Origin: Chrysosporum bergii ANA360D | Lineage (GTDB): Bacteria > Cyanobacteriota > Cyanobacteriia > Cyanobacteriales > Nostocaceae | DNA length: 64,000 nucleotides | Direction: 5' to 3' | Assembly (NCBI RefSeq): GCF_029891735.1 | Contig: NZ_JANQDH010000090.1 | Span: 1 to 64,000, forward strand | Part shown: positions 18,291-26,848 of the stretch, piece by piece | Layout: each line of letters starts with the position of its first letter | How positions within the stretch are numbered: position 1 is the first letter of the stretch | The notes under the pieces: model-generated | Databases searched by the model: none | What the model saw: only the letters and a program-made list of their open reading frames with translations | What the model was told of the DNA's origin: nothing | Position numbers and translations under genes: made by a program

Positions 18291-19127
18291 TCAGAAATGT
18301 CCTCGATTGAGCACTTGATCGACTTGTGGGGATGTGTTGTCTAGCAAAGTCTGAATTTTATCAATCATTCTTTGGAAAACATCAGAATAATACTTTGATT
18401 TTTCAATAAATTCAGCATACTCTTGGCGATACTGCATTCTTGATTGTGGAGTTTTATATTCTTGCCGAATATTTGCAGCTATGCGTTTAGATTTTCTAAC
18501 AATTAAGACATCATCAATTTGAGTAGCAGTAATAGAAACAGGAGTCATGTCTAGAAATTCACACACTAAAAAGTAAAGTGAGCTAGGAACAGCTAATTTT
18601 AGATCCCTACTCGTGGACACAGCCTCTTGGAACATTGTTTTATCTAAGTTCGTTTTACATTCAGCACACACATATCCAATATGAGACTCTATCAGCTTAT
18701 AATTTGTAAAATTACTATCAAAGGAAGTTTTTAAGTAAAGCTTTTTACCTAAAACAAAATCTTGGTTTTTTGTTCTTAATGTAGGCTCTCCAGCCATTCC
18801 TGTGTTACCCAATGAAGATAAAAAGGTTAACCCTGCAAAAGTACTTTTAGGTCTAAGTTCAAATGAATTATCTATTTTTTTTAAACTTCTATAAATTACT
18901 TGAGGAAGAAATTCCTCAAGTATAGTGTTGTCAAGTTTAAGTTGTCCTTTTTGTCGATAAAGAAAATTATCAGGACTGTCGAAGATTAAATCAAGTTCAA
19001 TGAACCGTTTATATTGATTTGTTGCTTCAACCAATTTTTGAACAGTATCCGGATGTCCTTGTTCTACCGGTAAGCTACCGCTAATACACTTCCACATTAC
19101 CAAAAGTGAATGGATGTGTTTAAGCAA
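18291..19127 (-). CDS. Bpu10I-like restriction endonuclease, probably 5'-truncated
   Basis: 278 aa from a TTG. It resembles the Bpu10I family of type II endonucleases: MWKCISGSLPVEQGHPDTVQ, FIELDLIFDSPDNFLYRQKG, and the PD-(D/E)xK core with D123 (NQDF) and E156-C-K158 (YVCAECKTNLDKTMFQEA), then FLVCEFLDMTPVSITATQID. The C-terminal part is intact to the end. The N-terminus starts abruptly close to the WKC motif, a stop codon lies 9 codons upstream of the TTG, and no ATG or ribosome site is present, so some N-terminal sequence is probably lost. No methyltransferase is adjacent. It lies 33 bp downstream of the metacaspase gene on the same strand. Confidence 0.7.
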   Translation of the reverse strand: MLKHIHSLLVMWKCISGSLPVEQGHPDTVQKLVEATNQYKRFIELDLIFDSPDNFLYRQKGQLKLDNTILEEFLPQVIYRSLKKIDNSFELRPKSTFAGLTFLSSLGNTGMAGEPTLRTKNQDFVLGKKLYLKTSFDSNFTNYKLIESHIGYVCAECKTNLDKTMFQEAVSTSRDLKLAVPSSLYFLVCEFLDMTPVSITATQIDDVLIVRKSKRIAANIRQEYKTPQSRMQYRQEYAEFIEKSKYYSDVFQRMIDKIQTLLDNTSPQVDQVLNRGHF

Positions 19128-19160
19128 TGCTATATACCAACAAACTAATCAATCAATTTC

Positions 19161-21155
19161 CTATTCAATAGGAATAAAACCCTCCCTTTCTACTGCTGCT
19201 TGTCCTTTAGGAGATAAAGCAAATTCTACAAATTTTTTGACTGCTTGGCTGGTTTTACGTGGAACAACTAAATAAACAGGTCGACTAAGTGGATAAGTAC
19301 CATTTTTGATATTATTTCTATCAATAGGCGATATGCCATCAATGGGAACAACGCGCAAGCTGCTTTGATTTTCAATTTGGGTAACTGAACTGTAGCCAAT
19401 GCCGTTATTACCTAAAGCACGTAAGATTGGTATAGTTTCATCTCTTGTAACCGTATTAAAGTTAGGACCATCAGGGGGGAAAGATTGACCATCAAGTACC
19501 ACCTCTTTAAAAAAGGAATGAGTGCCACTGTCAGGAGAACGGTTAATAACTTTTATGGGTAAATTCGGTCCCCCCACTTGTGACCAATTAGTCATTTTTC
19601 CTAAGAAAATAGAGCGCAGTTGTTCCTTAGTTAATCCTCCCTTATATGGATTGTTGATACCCACAGTCACAGCTACAGCATCAAGAGCTATGGGTACTTC
19701 CACAACATTGAGGCCACGTGAACTAGCTGCCATTAATACTTTTTCAGACAACAAGTTTCCCAGTCCAGCATTAGAACCATTAGGTTTACCATCAGGTAAT
19801 CCGTAAGTTGTGCGTACATTGGGATTGACAATATTGTATCTATCCCGAAGCTCTTTAATTAAAGTGATTATAGTTACAGTACCATCAATGGTTAAAACTG
19901 CCGGGTTTGGCAAACTGTCATCTACCTGATCCAGTGGGTTTGGTTTTGGAGGAGTAACACTTATAACAGTATTTGTGTTCATATGGCGTATCATATAGCC
20001 AATAACTGCTCCAATAATTACCAATAATATATACTTAAAAATATCGCTTTTGGGAAGAAGTATCTTAGTTTCTTTGACAATGTATTTCTGCGAATTTTGA
20101 TTATAAATCTGAGCAGCTGCTTCATCTTTCAATCCTAATGCTTGTTGAAAGCGTTTTAAGTTAGCGATTGATTTATCACTAAGAGGAAATTCAGTTTGCA
20201 TTTTTTCAATTAGCATTAGCTCATATCGGTGCAACTTTTCCTTATAAGTTTTGATAGGTGCTAAGACTTGAGTCTCAATTTCATTAGCTCTCTCATCTGT
20301 GATTTGTAGATTATTTTTTTCCTCTCTTAATGTCTGACGACCCATATCGGAGATTTCACCGTTACCAGCCTCTGCCCAATACTCAACTTCTCGACGATAC
20401 TTTAAATCAGGGTCTTGATTTGGTGCTGCAGCAAGCTTAATTTTATAACCCTCTTTAACAGCATATATTTCTGGTTTCATGGCTGGAGTTACTTCTTGCA
20501 CTTTTCGAGCAGCATATTCATGCAATTCATCAACAGTTATCCAACCATTTTCATCTTTATCAGCAGCACCGGTCTCCAACCCTTCCACTATGTAGGCGGT
20601 ATAAGTTGAGGTATTTCCTCCTGTATCTTGAAAGGAATATTGGGTTGAGGTCGAGGACGTTAGTATCGCCCTTCCTTCTCCACCTAGTTGATTTTTGACA
20701 TCTACAAAATCATCCCCTTTTGCTGACATCCCCTCAGCAAACGCGCCACTAAAGCAACAGTCCAAAATCACTACTTCGCGTTTAGAGCGGCTATTACTTA
20801 TGACTTCATGCACAAAGCTAGCTGGTACTGATGTGGCTTTAACTAGTGCGCCTTGGTCATTTTTGCGGGTGTTAGAAGTAGCAAAATAAAGTTTCCCTCT
20901 TTCGTCTTTGATGCCATGTCCAGAAAAATATAGCAATATTAGGTCATCTTTTTCACGATTATTAAATAAATTTTCTATGGCTTCTGCCATTGTTTGTCCT
21001 GGAGGATTGACCAGTTTTGTGACTTGATCAAAATTGCCAATTGCTCGGTTTTGTAAAACCTCCTCTATGGTATCCACATCTCTGACTGCTGCAGGTAGGG
21101 GTGTTAATCCATGCTCATATTCACTGACCCCAATTAGCAATGCAACTTTCACCAT
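19161..21155 (-). CDS. Membrane-anchored metacaspase fused to PstS-like binding domain
   Basis: 664 aa. Residues 1-240 are a caspase-like peptidase domain (C14): H80 in LLYFSGHG and the catalytic Cys, probably C134, in ILDCCFSGAF. Residues 199-210 (DKDENGWITVDE) form a perfect EF-hand-type calcium loop. Residues 245-360 are a helical linker. A single transmembrane helix spans about 372-389 (YILLVIIGAVIGYMI). Residues 420-664 resemble periplasmic phosphate-binding PstS (VAVTVGINNPYKGGLTKEQL, INRSPDSGTHSFFKE, ALSPKGQAAVEREGF). The likely topology is protease inside and ligand-binding domain outside. The ATG start is clear. The domain calls are solid; the signalling role is inference. Confidence 0.88.
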   Translation of the reverse strand: MVKVALLIGVSEYEHGLTPLPAAVRDVDTIEEVLQNRAIGNFDQVTKLVNPPGQTMAEAIENLFNNREKDDLILLYFSGHGIKDERGKLYFATSNTRKNDQGALVKATSVPASFVHEVISNSRSKREVVILDCCFSGAFAEGMSAKGDDFVDVKNQLGGEGRAILTSSTSTQYSFQDTGGNTSTYTAYIVEGLETGAADKDENGWITVDELHEYAARKVQEVTPAMKPEIYAVKEGYKIKLAAAPNQDPDLKYRREVEYWAEAGNGEISDMGRQTLREEKNNLQITDERANEIETQVLAPIKTYKEKLHRYELMLIEKMQTEFPLSDKSIANLKRFQQALGLKDEAAAQIYNQNSQKYIVKETKILLPKSDIFKYILLVIIGAVIGYMIRHMNTNTVISVTPPKPNPLDQVDDSLPNPAVLTIDGTVTIITLIKELRDRYNIVNPNVRTTYGLPDGKPNGSNAGLGNLLSEKVLMAASSRGLNVVEVPIALDAVAVTVGINNPYKGGLTKEQLRSIFLGKMTNWSQVGGPNLPIKVINRSPDSGTHSFFKEVVLDGQSFPPDGPNFNTVTRDETIPILRALGNNGIGYSSVTQIENQSSLRVVPIDGISPIDRNNIKNGTYPLSRPVYLVVPRKTSQAVKKFVEFALSPKGQAAVEREGFIPIE

Positions 21156-21347
21156 ATGACGATTTTTCCTATGTAATTTACCTTCTGAGGGATTGCTGTA
21201 TTACGCTCCCTTCCAATGGTTATGAGTAATTTACTGTACATGACCAAAAGTATATTTTATGAGCGTAATTTTATTACAGCATAATCACCCCAATTAGGCA
21301 ACATTTTCCCAAAAATCCAGTAAAAACCCATAGAAAGAGCCATGCGC

Positions 21348-22130
21348 TTAACTCGAAGCACTAGTATAAAAGCGCAGAGCAAACCGCCAAAATCCACTGG
21401 AAAACAAAAAAAGCACCACAGCTAACACACCAGCGCCTATCAACCAGCTAACTTGACCGCGACCCAGCATAGCTTCCGCTGGTATTGTTGTTAAAAATGC
21501 AACTGGTACTACAAAAGTAAAGAAAAAACGGTAAGCACTGGGATAAGCTACCATGGGGTATCTGCCAGCTTCCAATAAACCCCGTAGAACTTCAGTGGCA
21601 TTGTATATTTTTACAAACCAAATAGTAGTGGCTCCCAGTATAAACCATAAACTATACAGAATTACTAAGCTGAATAACAACGGCACGGCACTGATTATGT
21701 AGTTATTGATTCCCAAACCCAAGCGGTTACCTGCATAGCCTATGATGACACCGCCAAAAACTAAATCTGGTAGTCCCCAAGGTGATAAAGTGTGGGTAGA
21801 AAGCCAAAACTGACTGGAAATAGGTTTGAGTAGGATAAAATCTAATGTACCTTCTTGCACATAGCGGACTATGCGATTTAAATTAGGAGCTAGAAAGGTG
21901 GCTGCAAAACCTTGGAGTAAAGTAAAAATTCCTAAAACCAGTAAGGCGGCTGACCATGACCAACCGCTAAAGGTGTAACCGGTGCGATAAAATAAAAACA
22001 ATCCAAACAAGCTGCCGGCGAGATTACCTAAACTGCTCAGGGCTGCTATGAGAAAATTAAGGCGATACTCCATCTCAGCCGCGATCGCTGTACTCCAAAA
22101 TATTCTTACTAATTGCCAATATCTTCTCAT
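21348..22130 (-). CDS. ABC-2 type transporter permease (COG3694-like)
   Basis: 260 aa with six hydrophobic helices, matching the uncharacterised ABC-2 permease family (ABC2_membrane_6): FWSTAIAAEMEYRLNFLIAA, RIVRYVQEGTLDFILLKPIS, then VYNATEVLRGLLEAGRYP-like text (here KIYNATEVLRGLLEAGRYP) and SSGFWRFALRFYTSASS at the end. In other genomes the partners are a second permease and an ATPase; neither is beside it here, so they may be elsewhere. The substrate is unknown. Confidence 0.88.
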   Translation of the reverse strand: MRRYWQLVRIFWSTAIAAEMEYRLNFLIAALSSLGNLAGSLFGLFLFYRTGYTFSGWSWSAALLVLGIFTLLQGFAATFLAPNLNRIVRYVQEGTLDFILLKPISSQFWLSTHTLSPWGLPDLVFGGVIIGYAGNRLGLGINNYIISAVPLLFSLVILYSLWFILGATTIWFVKIYNATEVLRGLLEAGRYPMVAYPSAYRFFFTFVVPVAFLTTIPAEAMLGRGQVSWLIGAGVLAVVLFLFSSGFWRFALRFYTSASS

Positions 22131-22229
22131 CTTACACCCTTACCACTAATATATAATTATTCTGAGTATAGCTAGTCACTAGCCATCTTGGGCAAAGCAT
22201 GAAATATTGAATGGATAGAAGCAAAAATT

Positions 22230-22412
22230 ATGATTAAACTAGACCAGTTCTTAAAACTAATGGGTGTAGCCCCCACCGGCGGGCAAGCCAAGTTAATTAT
22301 TATTGATGGTGGTGTAAAAGTCAACGGCATAGTGGAAACGCGCCGGGGACGAAAATTATTCCTAGGGGATAAAGTGACAGTGGAAGGGAAAACTTTTGAA
22401 GTGCAGATATAA
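22230..22412 (+). CDS. S4-domain RNA-binding protein
   Basis: 60 aa, essentially one S4 RNA-binding motif: MIKLDQFLKLMGVAPTGGQA, KLIIIDGGVKVNGIVETRRG, RKLFLGDKVTVEGKTFEVQI. Similar small S4 proteins (YaaA/RqcP-like) bind rRNA or tRNA, and some act in ribosome quality control. A specific role here is not shown. It is divergent from the ABC-2 permease and monocistronic. Confidence 0.88.
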   Translation: MIKLDQFLKLMGVAPTGGQAKLIIIDGGVKVNGIVETRRGRKLFLGDKVTVEGKTFEVQI

Positions 22413-23005
22413 TTTGGGGTCTAGTTTTCCTGGTTGAATCGTTACATGAAAAACTTTAGCATGACCAGATAAAGTGCAAAATTAACAAATTTAAAATCAC
22501 TCAATGTTAGTCATTGTACAGCTAATTATTTTTATATATGCAATATAGCGGTTTTCGCGCTTAGTGAGGTACATCATTAACAAGCAGGATGCTTGTGTTA
22601 CAAGACGATAATTTACATTTGTATCTCACCTATTTAAGAAATGCAATATATAAAAAATAGACAGATGGGTTACATAACTAAAATGTTTATTAGCATTATA
22701 TAAACATTTTTTATAATTTATTTAATTTTTTGACAATTCGTAAAAAAATCTTTAAGCTAGAGAATAGGTTATACAAATCCAACAAAAGATAGCAACTTGG
22801 TTAGATAACTTAAAAATTGCTGTTGTAGATTATCGACATGAACAAATGAATTGAACCGAATCATTGATGATCAAAAGTGGAGAGGTAGCAGTGCAAAATC
22901 TTCACATTGACCGGTTTTTACTGTGGGGATATCAATAAAAGCCGGTGAGGTAAAAACTATTAGTATTAACAACTGAGGTGCAATGGATATGTCTAGGAGA
23001 ACACA
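22413..23005. other. Intergenic region upstream of the oxidase cluster
   Basis: 593 bp. It holds palindromic repeat copy B (22563-22650), an AT-rich stretch around 22660-22760 and, just before the first DUF2231 gene, the ribosome site AGGAGAAC. I found no ORF and no exact NtcA site (GTA-N8-TAC); GTA-N8-TAG at about 22950 is only a near match. Confidence 0.5.
22563..22650 (-). repeat. Palindromic repeat, copy B (uninterrupted)
   Basis: Read on the minus strand it runs TATATTGCATTTCTTAAATA, GGTGAGATACAAATGTAAAT, TATCGTCTTGTAACACAAGC, ATCCTGCTTGTTAATGATGT, ACCTCACT. The centre ACAAGCA-TCC-TGCTTGT forms a hairpin. The same sequence, diverged, occurs at 18167-18265 and 50828-51086. Confidence 0.75.
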
Positions 23006-23506
23006 ATGCTTAAGTATCTGACATCTTTAAATGACCATAATTTGCCGTATCCAGATACAATGCACCCCATCGTTGTCCACTTCGTAATTGCGATGGTTTT
23101 ATTTGCATTCTTCTGCGATGTACTGGGCTATTTTACTGCGAGAACTCATTTATTTGAGGTGAGTTGGTGGAATATGTGTGTGGCGACTATTGCCATTTTC
23201 GTCGCCATTATTTTTGGGCAATTTGAAGCAGGTCTAGCACAACCTTACGATTTAGCTAAATCAGTGTTAAATGTACATACACTGATGGGTTGGTCTTTAT
23301 CTGGCATTATTGCTGCAATTACGGCTTGGCGTTATGTAATTCGTAGTCGCAACCCTTATAAATTACCTGTTCACTATATGCTGGCTGGGTTGTTTTTAAG
23401 TGTTATTGTCGGCGTGCAAGTATATCTAGGAGATCAACTGGTTTGGGTATATGGACTGCACACAGTGCCAGTTGTTGAAGCAGTCAAGGAGGGTATCTTG
23501 CCATGA
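23006..23506 (+). CDS. DUF2231 membrane protein
   Basis: 166 aa with four hydrophobic helices. DUF2231 signature: TMHPIVVHFVIAMVLFAFFC, then VHTLMGWSLSGIIAAITAWR. The conserved histidines (HPIVVHF, VHTLMGW) are in the positions that look like heme or metal ligands in related quinol/cytochrome membrane proteins. It precedes a second DUF2231 gene with a 4-bp ATGA overlap, so the two are translationally coupled. Together they precede coxBAC, suggesting a partner or assembly role for the oxidase (inference). Confidence 0.85.
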   Translation: MLKYLTSLNDHNLPYPDTMHPIVVHFVIAMVLFAFFCDVLGYFTARTHLFEVSWWNMCVATIAIFVAIIFGQFEAGLAQPYDLAKSVLNVHTLMGWSLSGIIAAITAWRYVIRSRNPYKLPVHYMLAGLFLSVIVGVQVYLGDQLVWVYGLHTVPVVEAVKEGILP

Positions 23507-24108
23507 ATTCTGAACTGATTGATCAATTAAGCACACAGTTGGGGGCAAATGGACTACCCTACTCAATTCCCATTCATCCTAACTTAGTTCATCTAACCTT
23601 GGGTTTGTTCATTATTGGCATTACCTTTGATATTGTGGGTATGCTGTTCCCCTGGGAAAAATTGGTGTTTAAGTTTTTAGCCATTCCTGTAGAACCTGCC
23701 AACTTTTTTGATGTGGGCTGGTACAATATGGTAGGCTCTACTGTGGTGACTATTTTCACCGTGGGCGCGGGTTTTTATGAAATGCTGCTGGCAACACCAC
23801 CGGCTGATGTCAAAAGTGCCTGGGGAATGCAGGCAATGGAAACTATGCTTTGGCATGGTGTTGGCGGTGTATTCTTGCTGGGGCTAATTTTTGCCATGAC
23901 TATTTGGAGAGGATGGCAGCGTTTTATTTGGAGTCAGGACCCTGGTAGAGAAGTGCAGTGGAGTTATTTAGCTACAGGAATAGCGGTGATGTTGATCATG
24001 TATTTCCACGGCACATTAGGGGCGCAAATGGCTGCTGAGTTTGGCATACATAACACTGCGGATAATTTGCTGAGAATGGGTGCAGACCTGAATACCATGC
24101 TCAAGTAA
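23503..24108 (+). CDS. DUF2231 membrane protein, second copy
   Basis: 201 aa with four helices, paralogous to the preceding gene: IPIHPNLVHLTLGLFIIGIT, and LWHGVGGVFLLGLIFAMTIW. Histidines equivalent to those in the first copy are kept (HPNLVHL, LWHG, YFHGTLGAQ). The two subunits may form a heterodimer. It is followed by coxB after 56 bp, in the same direction. Confidence 0.85.
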   Translation: MNSELIDQLSTQLGANGLPYSIPIHPNLVHLTLGLFIIGITFDIVGMLFPWEKLVFKFLAIPVEPANFFDVGWYNMVGSTVVTIFTVGAGFYEMLLATPPADVKSAWGMQAMETMLWHGVGGVFLLGLIFAMTIWRGWQRFIWSQDPGREVQWSYLATGIAVMLIMYFHGTLGAQMAAEFGIHNTADNLLRMGADLNTMLK

Positions 24109-24164
24109 CCAATGTTGGTCATTGTGACTAATGACTGATGACTGACAATTAATGACTAACAATT

Positions 24165-25079
24165 ATGGAAATGCGGAAGATTTTCAATATTTTCACTGTG
24201 TTTGTGGTTGCTGCCATTGTCACTGTGAGCAGTCTTTGGATAGGACAGCAGGCTTATAGGTGGCTTCCCCCGCAAGCAGCAGCAGAATCTCAGCTAATTG
24301 ATGATTTAATTAGCTTTTTGGTTACCCTGGGGGCGTTCATTTTCTTGGGCGTTACCAGTACTCTGATGTATTCTATCTTGTTTCATCGGGCGGTAAAGGG
24401 TGATTTGAGCGATGGTCCCCACATTGAGGGTAATGTCACCTTAGAGGTGGTGTGGACAGCTATCCCCATTATGTTGGTGCTGTGGATTGCTGGTTATAGC
24501 TACCAAGTATACCAAGAAATGGGAATCCAAGGACCTACGGGACTTGTACATTTACATAATCCTGTGGGGATGGAATCAGCCTATGCAGCAACAAAAGCTC
24601 CCAAGGTTGAACCTGTGGAAAAAATTGATGTTGTGGCTAAACAATGGGCTTGGGTGTTCCACTACCCTGAGAAAAATGTTACTAGTACTGAACTGCATTT
24701 ACCAAGCGATCGCCGGGTACGATTAGCACTACAATCAGAAGACGTGCTGCATGGCTTTTATATTCCTGCATTCCGTCTGAAGCAGGATATTGTACCCAAC
24801 CACACCATCGACTTTGAGTTTACCCCCGTCCGTGCTGGGCAGTATCGGTTAACTGATTCCCAATATAGCGGTACATACTTTGCCACCATGCAGGCCAATG
24901 TAGTAGTTGAATCACCCGAAGACTACCATCAATGGCTATCCCAAGCTGCAACCCAAAAACCAACTCTAGCAAAAAATCAAGCAGCTTCAGAGTATGCCCA
25001 GGCTTCCAGTCAGTCTGTAAAAACTGGTTGGACTACCGTAGTACCTGCGGCATCTCCATTAGTTAATTATCCAGGGTGA
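24165..25079 (+). CDS. coxB: Heme-copper oxidase subunit II lacking CuA ligands
   Basis: 304 aa: N-terminal helix, second helix (LISFLVTLGAFIFLGVTSTL), then the cupredoxin domain (VVAKQWAWVFHYP...VLHGFYIPAFRLKQDIVP). In cytochrome c oxidases the CuA site reads CAExCGxxHxxM; here the matching segment is LTDSQYSGTYFATMQ, with both cysteines and the His replaced. The subunit therefore cannot carry CuA and the enzyme should oxidise quinol. This is the ARTO/cox3 type, heterocyst-associated in Anabaena (established for that organism, inferred here). Confidence 0.92.
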   Translation: MEMRKIFNIFTVFVVAAIVTVSSLWIGQQAYRWLPPQAAAESQLIDDLISFLVTLGAFIFLGVTSTLMYSILFHRAVKGDLSDGPHIEGNVTLEVVWTAIPIMLVLWIAGYSYQVYQEMGIQGPTGLVHLHNPVGMESAYAATKAPKVEPVEKIDVVAKQWAWVFHYPEKNVTSTELHLPSDRRVRLALQSEDVLHGFYIPAFRLKQDIVPNHTIDFEFTPVRAGQYRLTDSQYSGTYFATMQANVVVESPEDYHQWLSQAATQKPTLAKNQAASEYAQASSQSVKTGWTTVVPAASPLVNYPG

Positions 25080-25130
25080 TTTTCTTCATCACCAATGACC
25101 AAAGAGTAATGACGAAAAGGAAATTTACCG

Positions 25131-26792
25131 ATGACAAATATTCCTATTGCAGGTATCAGTCACCCTGGTGAGGAGACAGGTAGCTGGAAACAATATTTCA
25201 GCTTTAGCACCGACCATAAAGTCATAGGTATACAGTACCTTGTCACTTCATTTATCTTTTTTCTAGTTGGCGGTGTCTTTGCCATGGTGATTCGGGGAGA
25301 ACTGATTACACCCGAATCTGACTTAATTGACCGCACCGTGTATAACGGGATGTTCACCATGCACGGAACAGTAATGCTGTTTTTGTGGACATTTCCCTCT
25401 CTAGTGGGTTTTGCTAACTATTTAGTCCCTCTGATGATTGGGGCGCGAGACATGGCATTTCCTCGACTTAATGCCGTTGCTTTTTGGATGGTTCCCATAG
25501 TCGGGATTATCTTAATGGCCAGTTTCTTAGTTCCTGGTGGCCCAGCCCAAGCGGGTTGGTGGGCTTACCCACCAGTGAGTCTGCAAAACCCCACAGGTAA
25601 CTTAATTAATGGTCAAGTGCTGTGGTTGCTGGCAGTAGCCATATCCGGTGTATCTTCAATTATGGGGGCGGTAAATTTTGTCACCACTATTGTCAAGATG
25701 CGTGCCCCTGGTATGGACTTCTTTCGGATGCCTTTGTTTGTCTGGGCAGTATTTAGCGCCCAAATTATCCAATTGTTTGGATTACCAGCCCTGACAGCTG
25801 GTGCGGTAATGCTGCTACTAGACCTAACAGCTGGTACTGCTTTTTTCAACCCCAGCCACGGAGGTAATCCGGTGCTGTTTCAGCATTACTTCTGGTTTTA
25901 CTCCCACCCTGCGGTTTATGTGATTATTCTGCCCATCTTTGGCATTTTCTCAGAAATCTTCCCTGTCTATGCCCGCAAACCTTTATTTGGCTACAAGGTA
26001 GTTGCCATTTCCTCAATGTTAATTGCTGTGGTCAGTGGTATTGTCTGGGTACACCATATGTATGTTAGTGGTACACCCGGTTGGATGCGGTTGATTTTCA
26101 TGCTCACTACTATGTTTGTATCTGTACCTACTGGCATTAAGGTATTTGCTTGGGTGGCTACTATTTGGGGGGGTAAGTTGCGGTTAGATACACCCATGCT
26201 CTTTTCCCTGGGTGCTTTAATCATGTTCGTCTTTGCAGGTATTACGGGCATTATGCTTTCTTCAGTACCTGTGGATGTACACGTAAACAACACCTACTTT
26301 GTAGTTGGTCATTTTCACTATGTTTTGTTTGGAACAGTGACTATGGGTTTATATTCTGCCATTTATCACTGGTTTCCTAAAATGACTGGCAGAATGTATT
26401 ACGAAGGCTGGGGTAAATTACATTTTTGGCTAACATTCATTGGCACTAACCTCAACTTTTTGCCCATGCACCCATTAGGGTTGCAGGGAATGTTACGCCG
26501 AGTTTCTTCCTACGCCCCAGAGTACGAATTTTGGAACATTATCGCTAGCTTAGGCGGTTTCATATTGGGAATGTCAACTTTACCGTTCATTTTCAACATG
26601 GTGATTTCTTGGATGCAGGGAGAAAAAGCACCATGTAATCCTTGGCGTGCTATTGGGCTAGAGTGGATGGTTTCTTCACCCCCCCCTGTGGAAAACTTTG
26701 CGGAAATTCCCATAATCATTTCTGACCCCTACGGCTACGGCAAATCAGAACCCTTAACGGCCAATAACCCAGCTTTAAAAAACCCAGGTTAG
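25131..26792 (+). CDS. coxA: Heme-copper oxidase subunit I
   Basis: 553 aa with 12 helices. Low-spin heme and CuB ligands: MHGTVMLFLW, WFYSHPAVYVIILP (His-Tyr cross-link pair), VHHMYVSGTPGW, NNTYFVVGHFHYVLFG. The D-channel glutamate of HPEVY is replaced (YSHPAVY), the YS-type signature of A2 heme-copper oxidases. Good ribosome site AAGGAAATTTACCG. It works with CoxB and CoxC in the cytoplasmic or thylakoid membrane and lowers O2 in heterocysts when it is the cox3 enzyme. Confidence 0.95.
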   Translation: MTNIPIAGISHPGEETGSWKQYFSFSTDHKVIGIQYLVTSFIFFLVGGVFAMVIRGELITPESDLIDRTVYNGMFTMHGTVMLFLWTFPSLVGFANYLVPLMIGARDMAFPRLNAVAFWMVPIVGIILMASFLVPGGPAQAGWWAYPPVSLQNPTGNLINGQVLWLLAVAISGVSSIMGAVNFVTTIVKMRAPGMDFFRMPLFVWAVFSAQIIQLFGLPALTAGAVMLLLDLTAGTAFFNPSHGGNPVLFQHYFWFYSHPAVYVIILPIFGIFSEIFPVYARKPLFGYKVVAISSMLIAVVSGIVWVHHMYVSGTPGWMRLIFMLTTMFVSVPTGIKVFAWVATIWGGKLRLDTPMLFSLGALIMFVFAGITGIMLSSVPVDVHVNNTYFVVGHFHYVLFGTVTMGLYSAIYHWFPKMTGRMYYEGWGKLHFWLTFIGTNLNFLPMHPLGLQGMLRRVSSYAPEYEFWNIIASLGGFILGMSTLPFIFNMVISWMQGEKAPCNPWRAIGLEWMVSSPPPVENFAEIPIIISDPYGYGKSEPLTANNPALKNPG

Positions 26793-26848
26793 CTAAATTT
26801 TTGCTCCTTTCCCTACCTGGTGCGTTAAAAATAGGAGAATTCTCACCA

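Noticed and set aside
22700-23005. NtcA binding site upstream of the oxidase cluster
   Set aside because: No exact GTA-N8-TAC was found; the best match near 22,950 has TAG instead of TAC.
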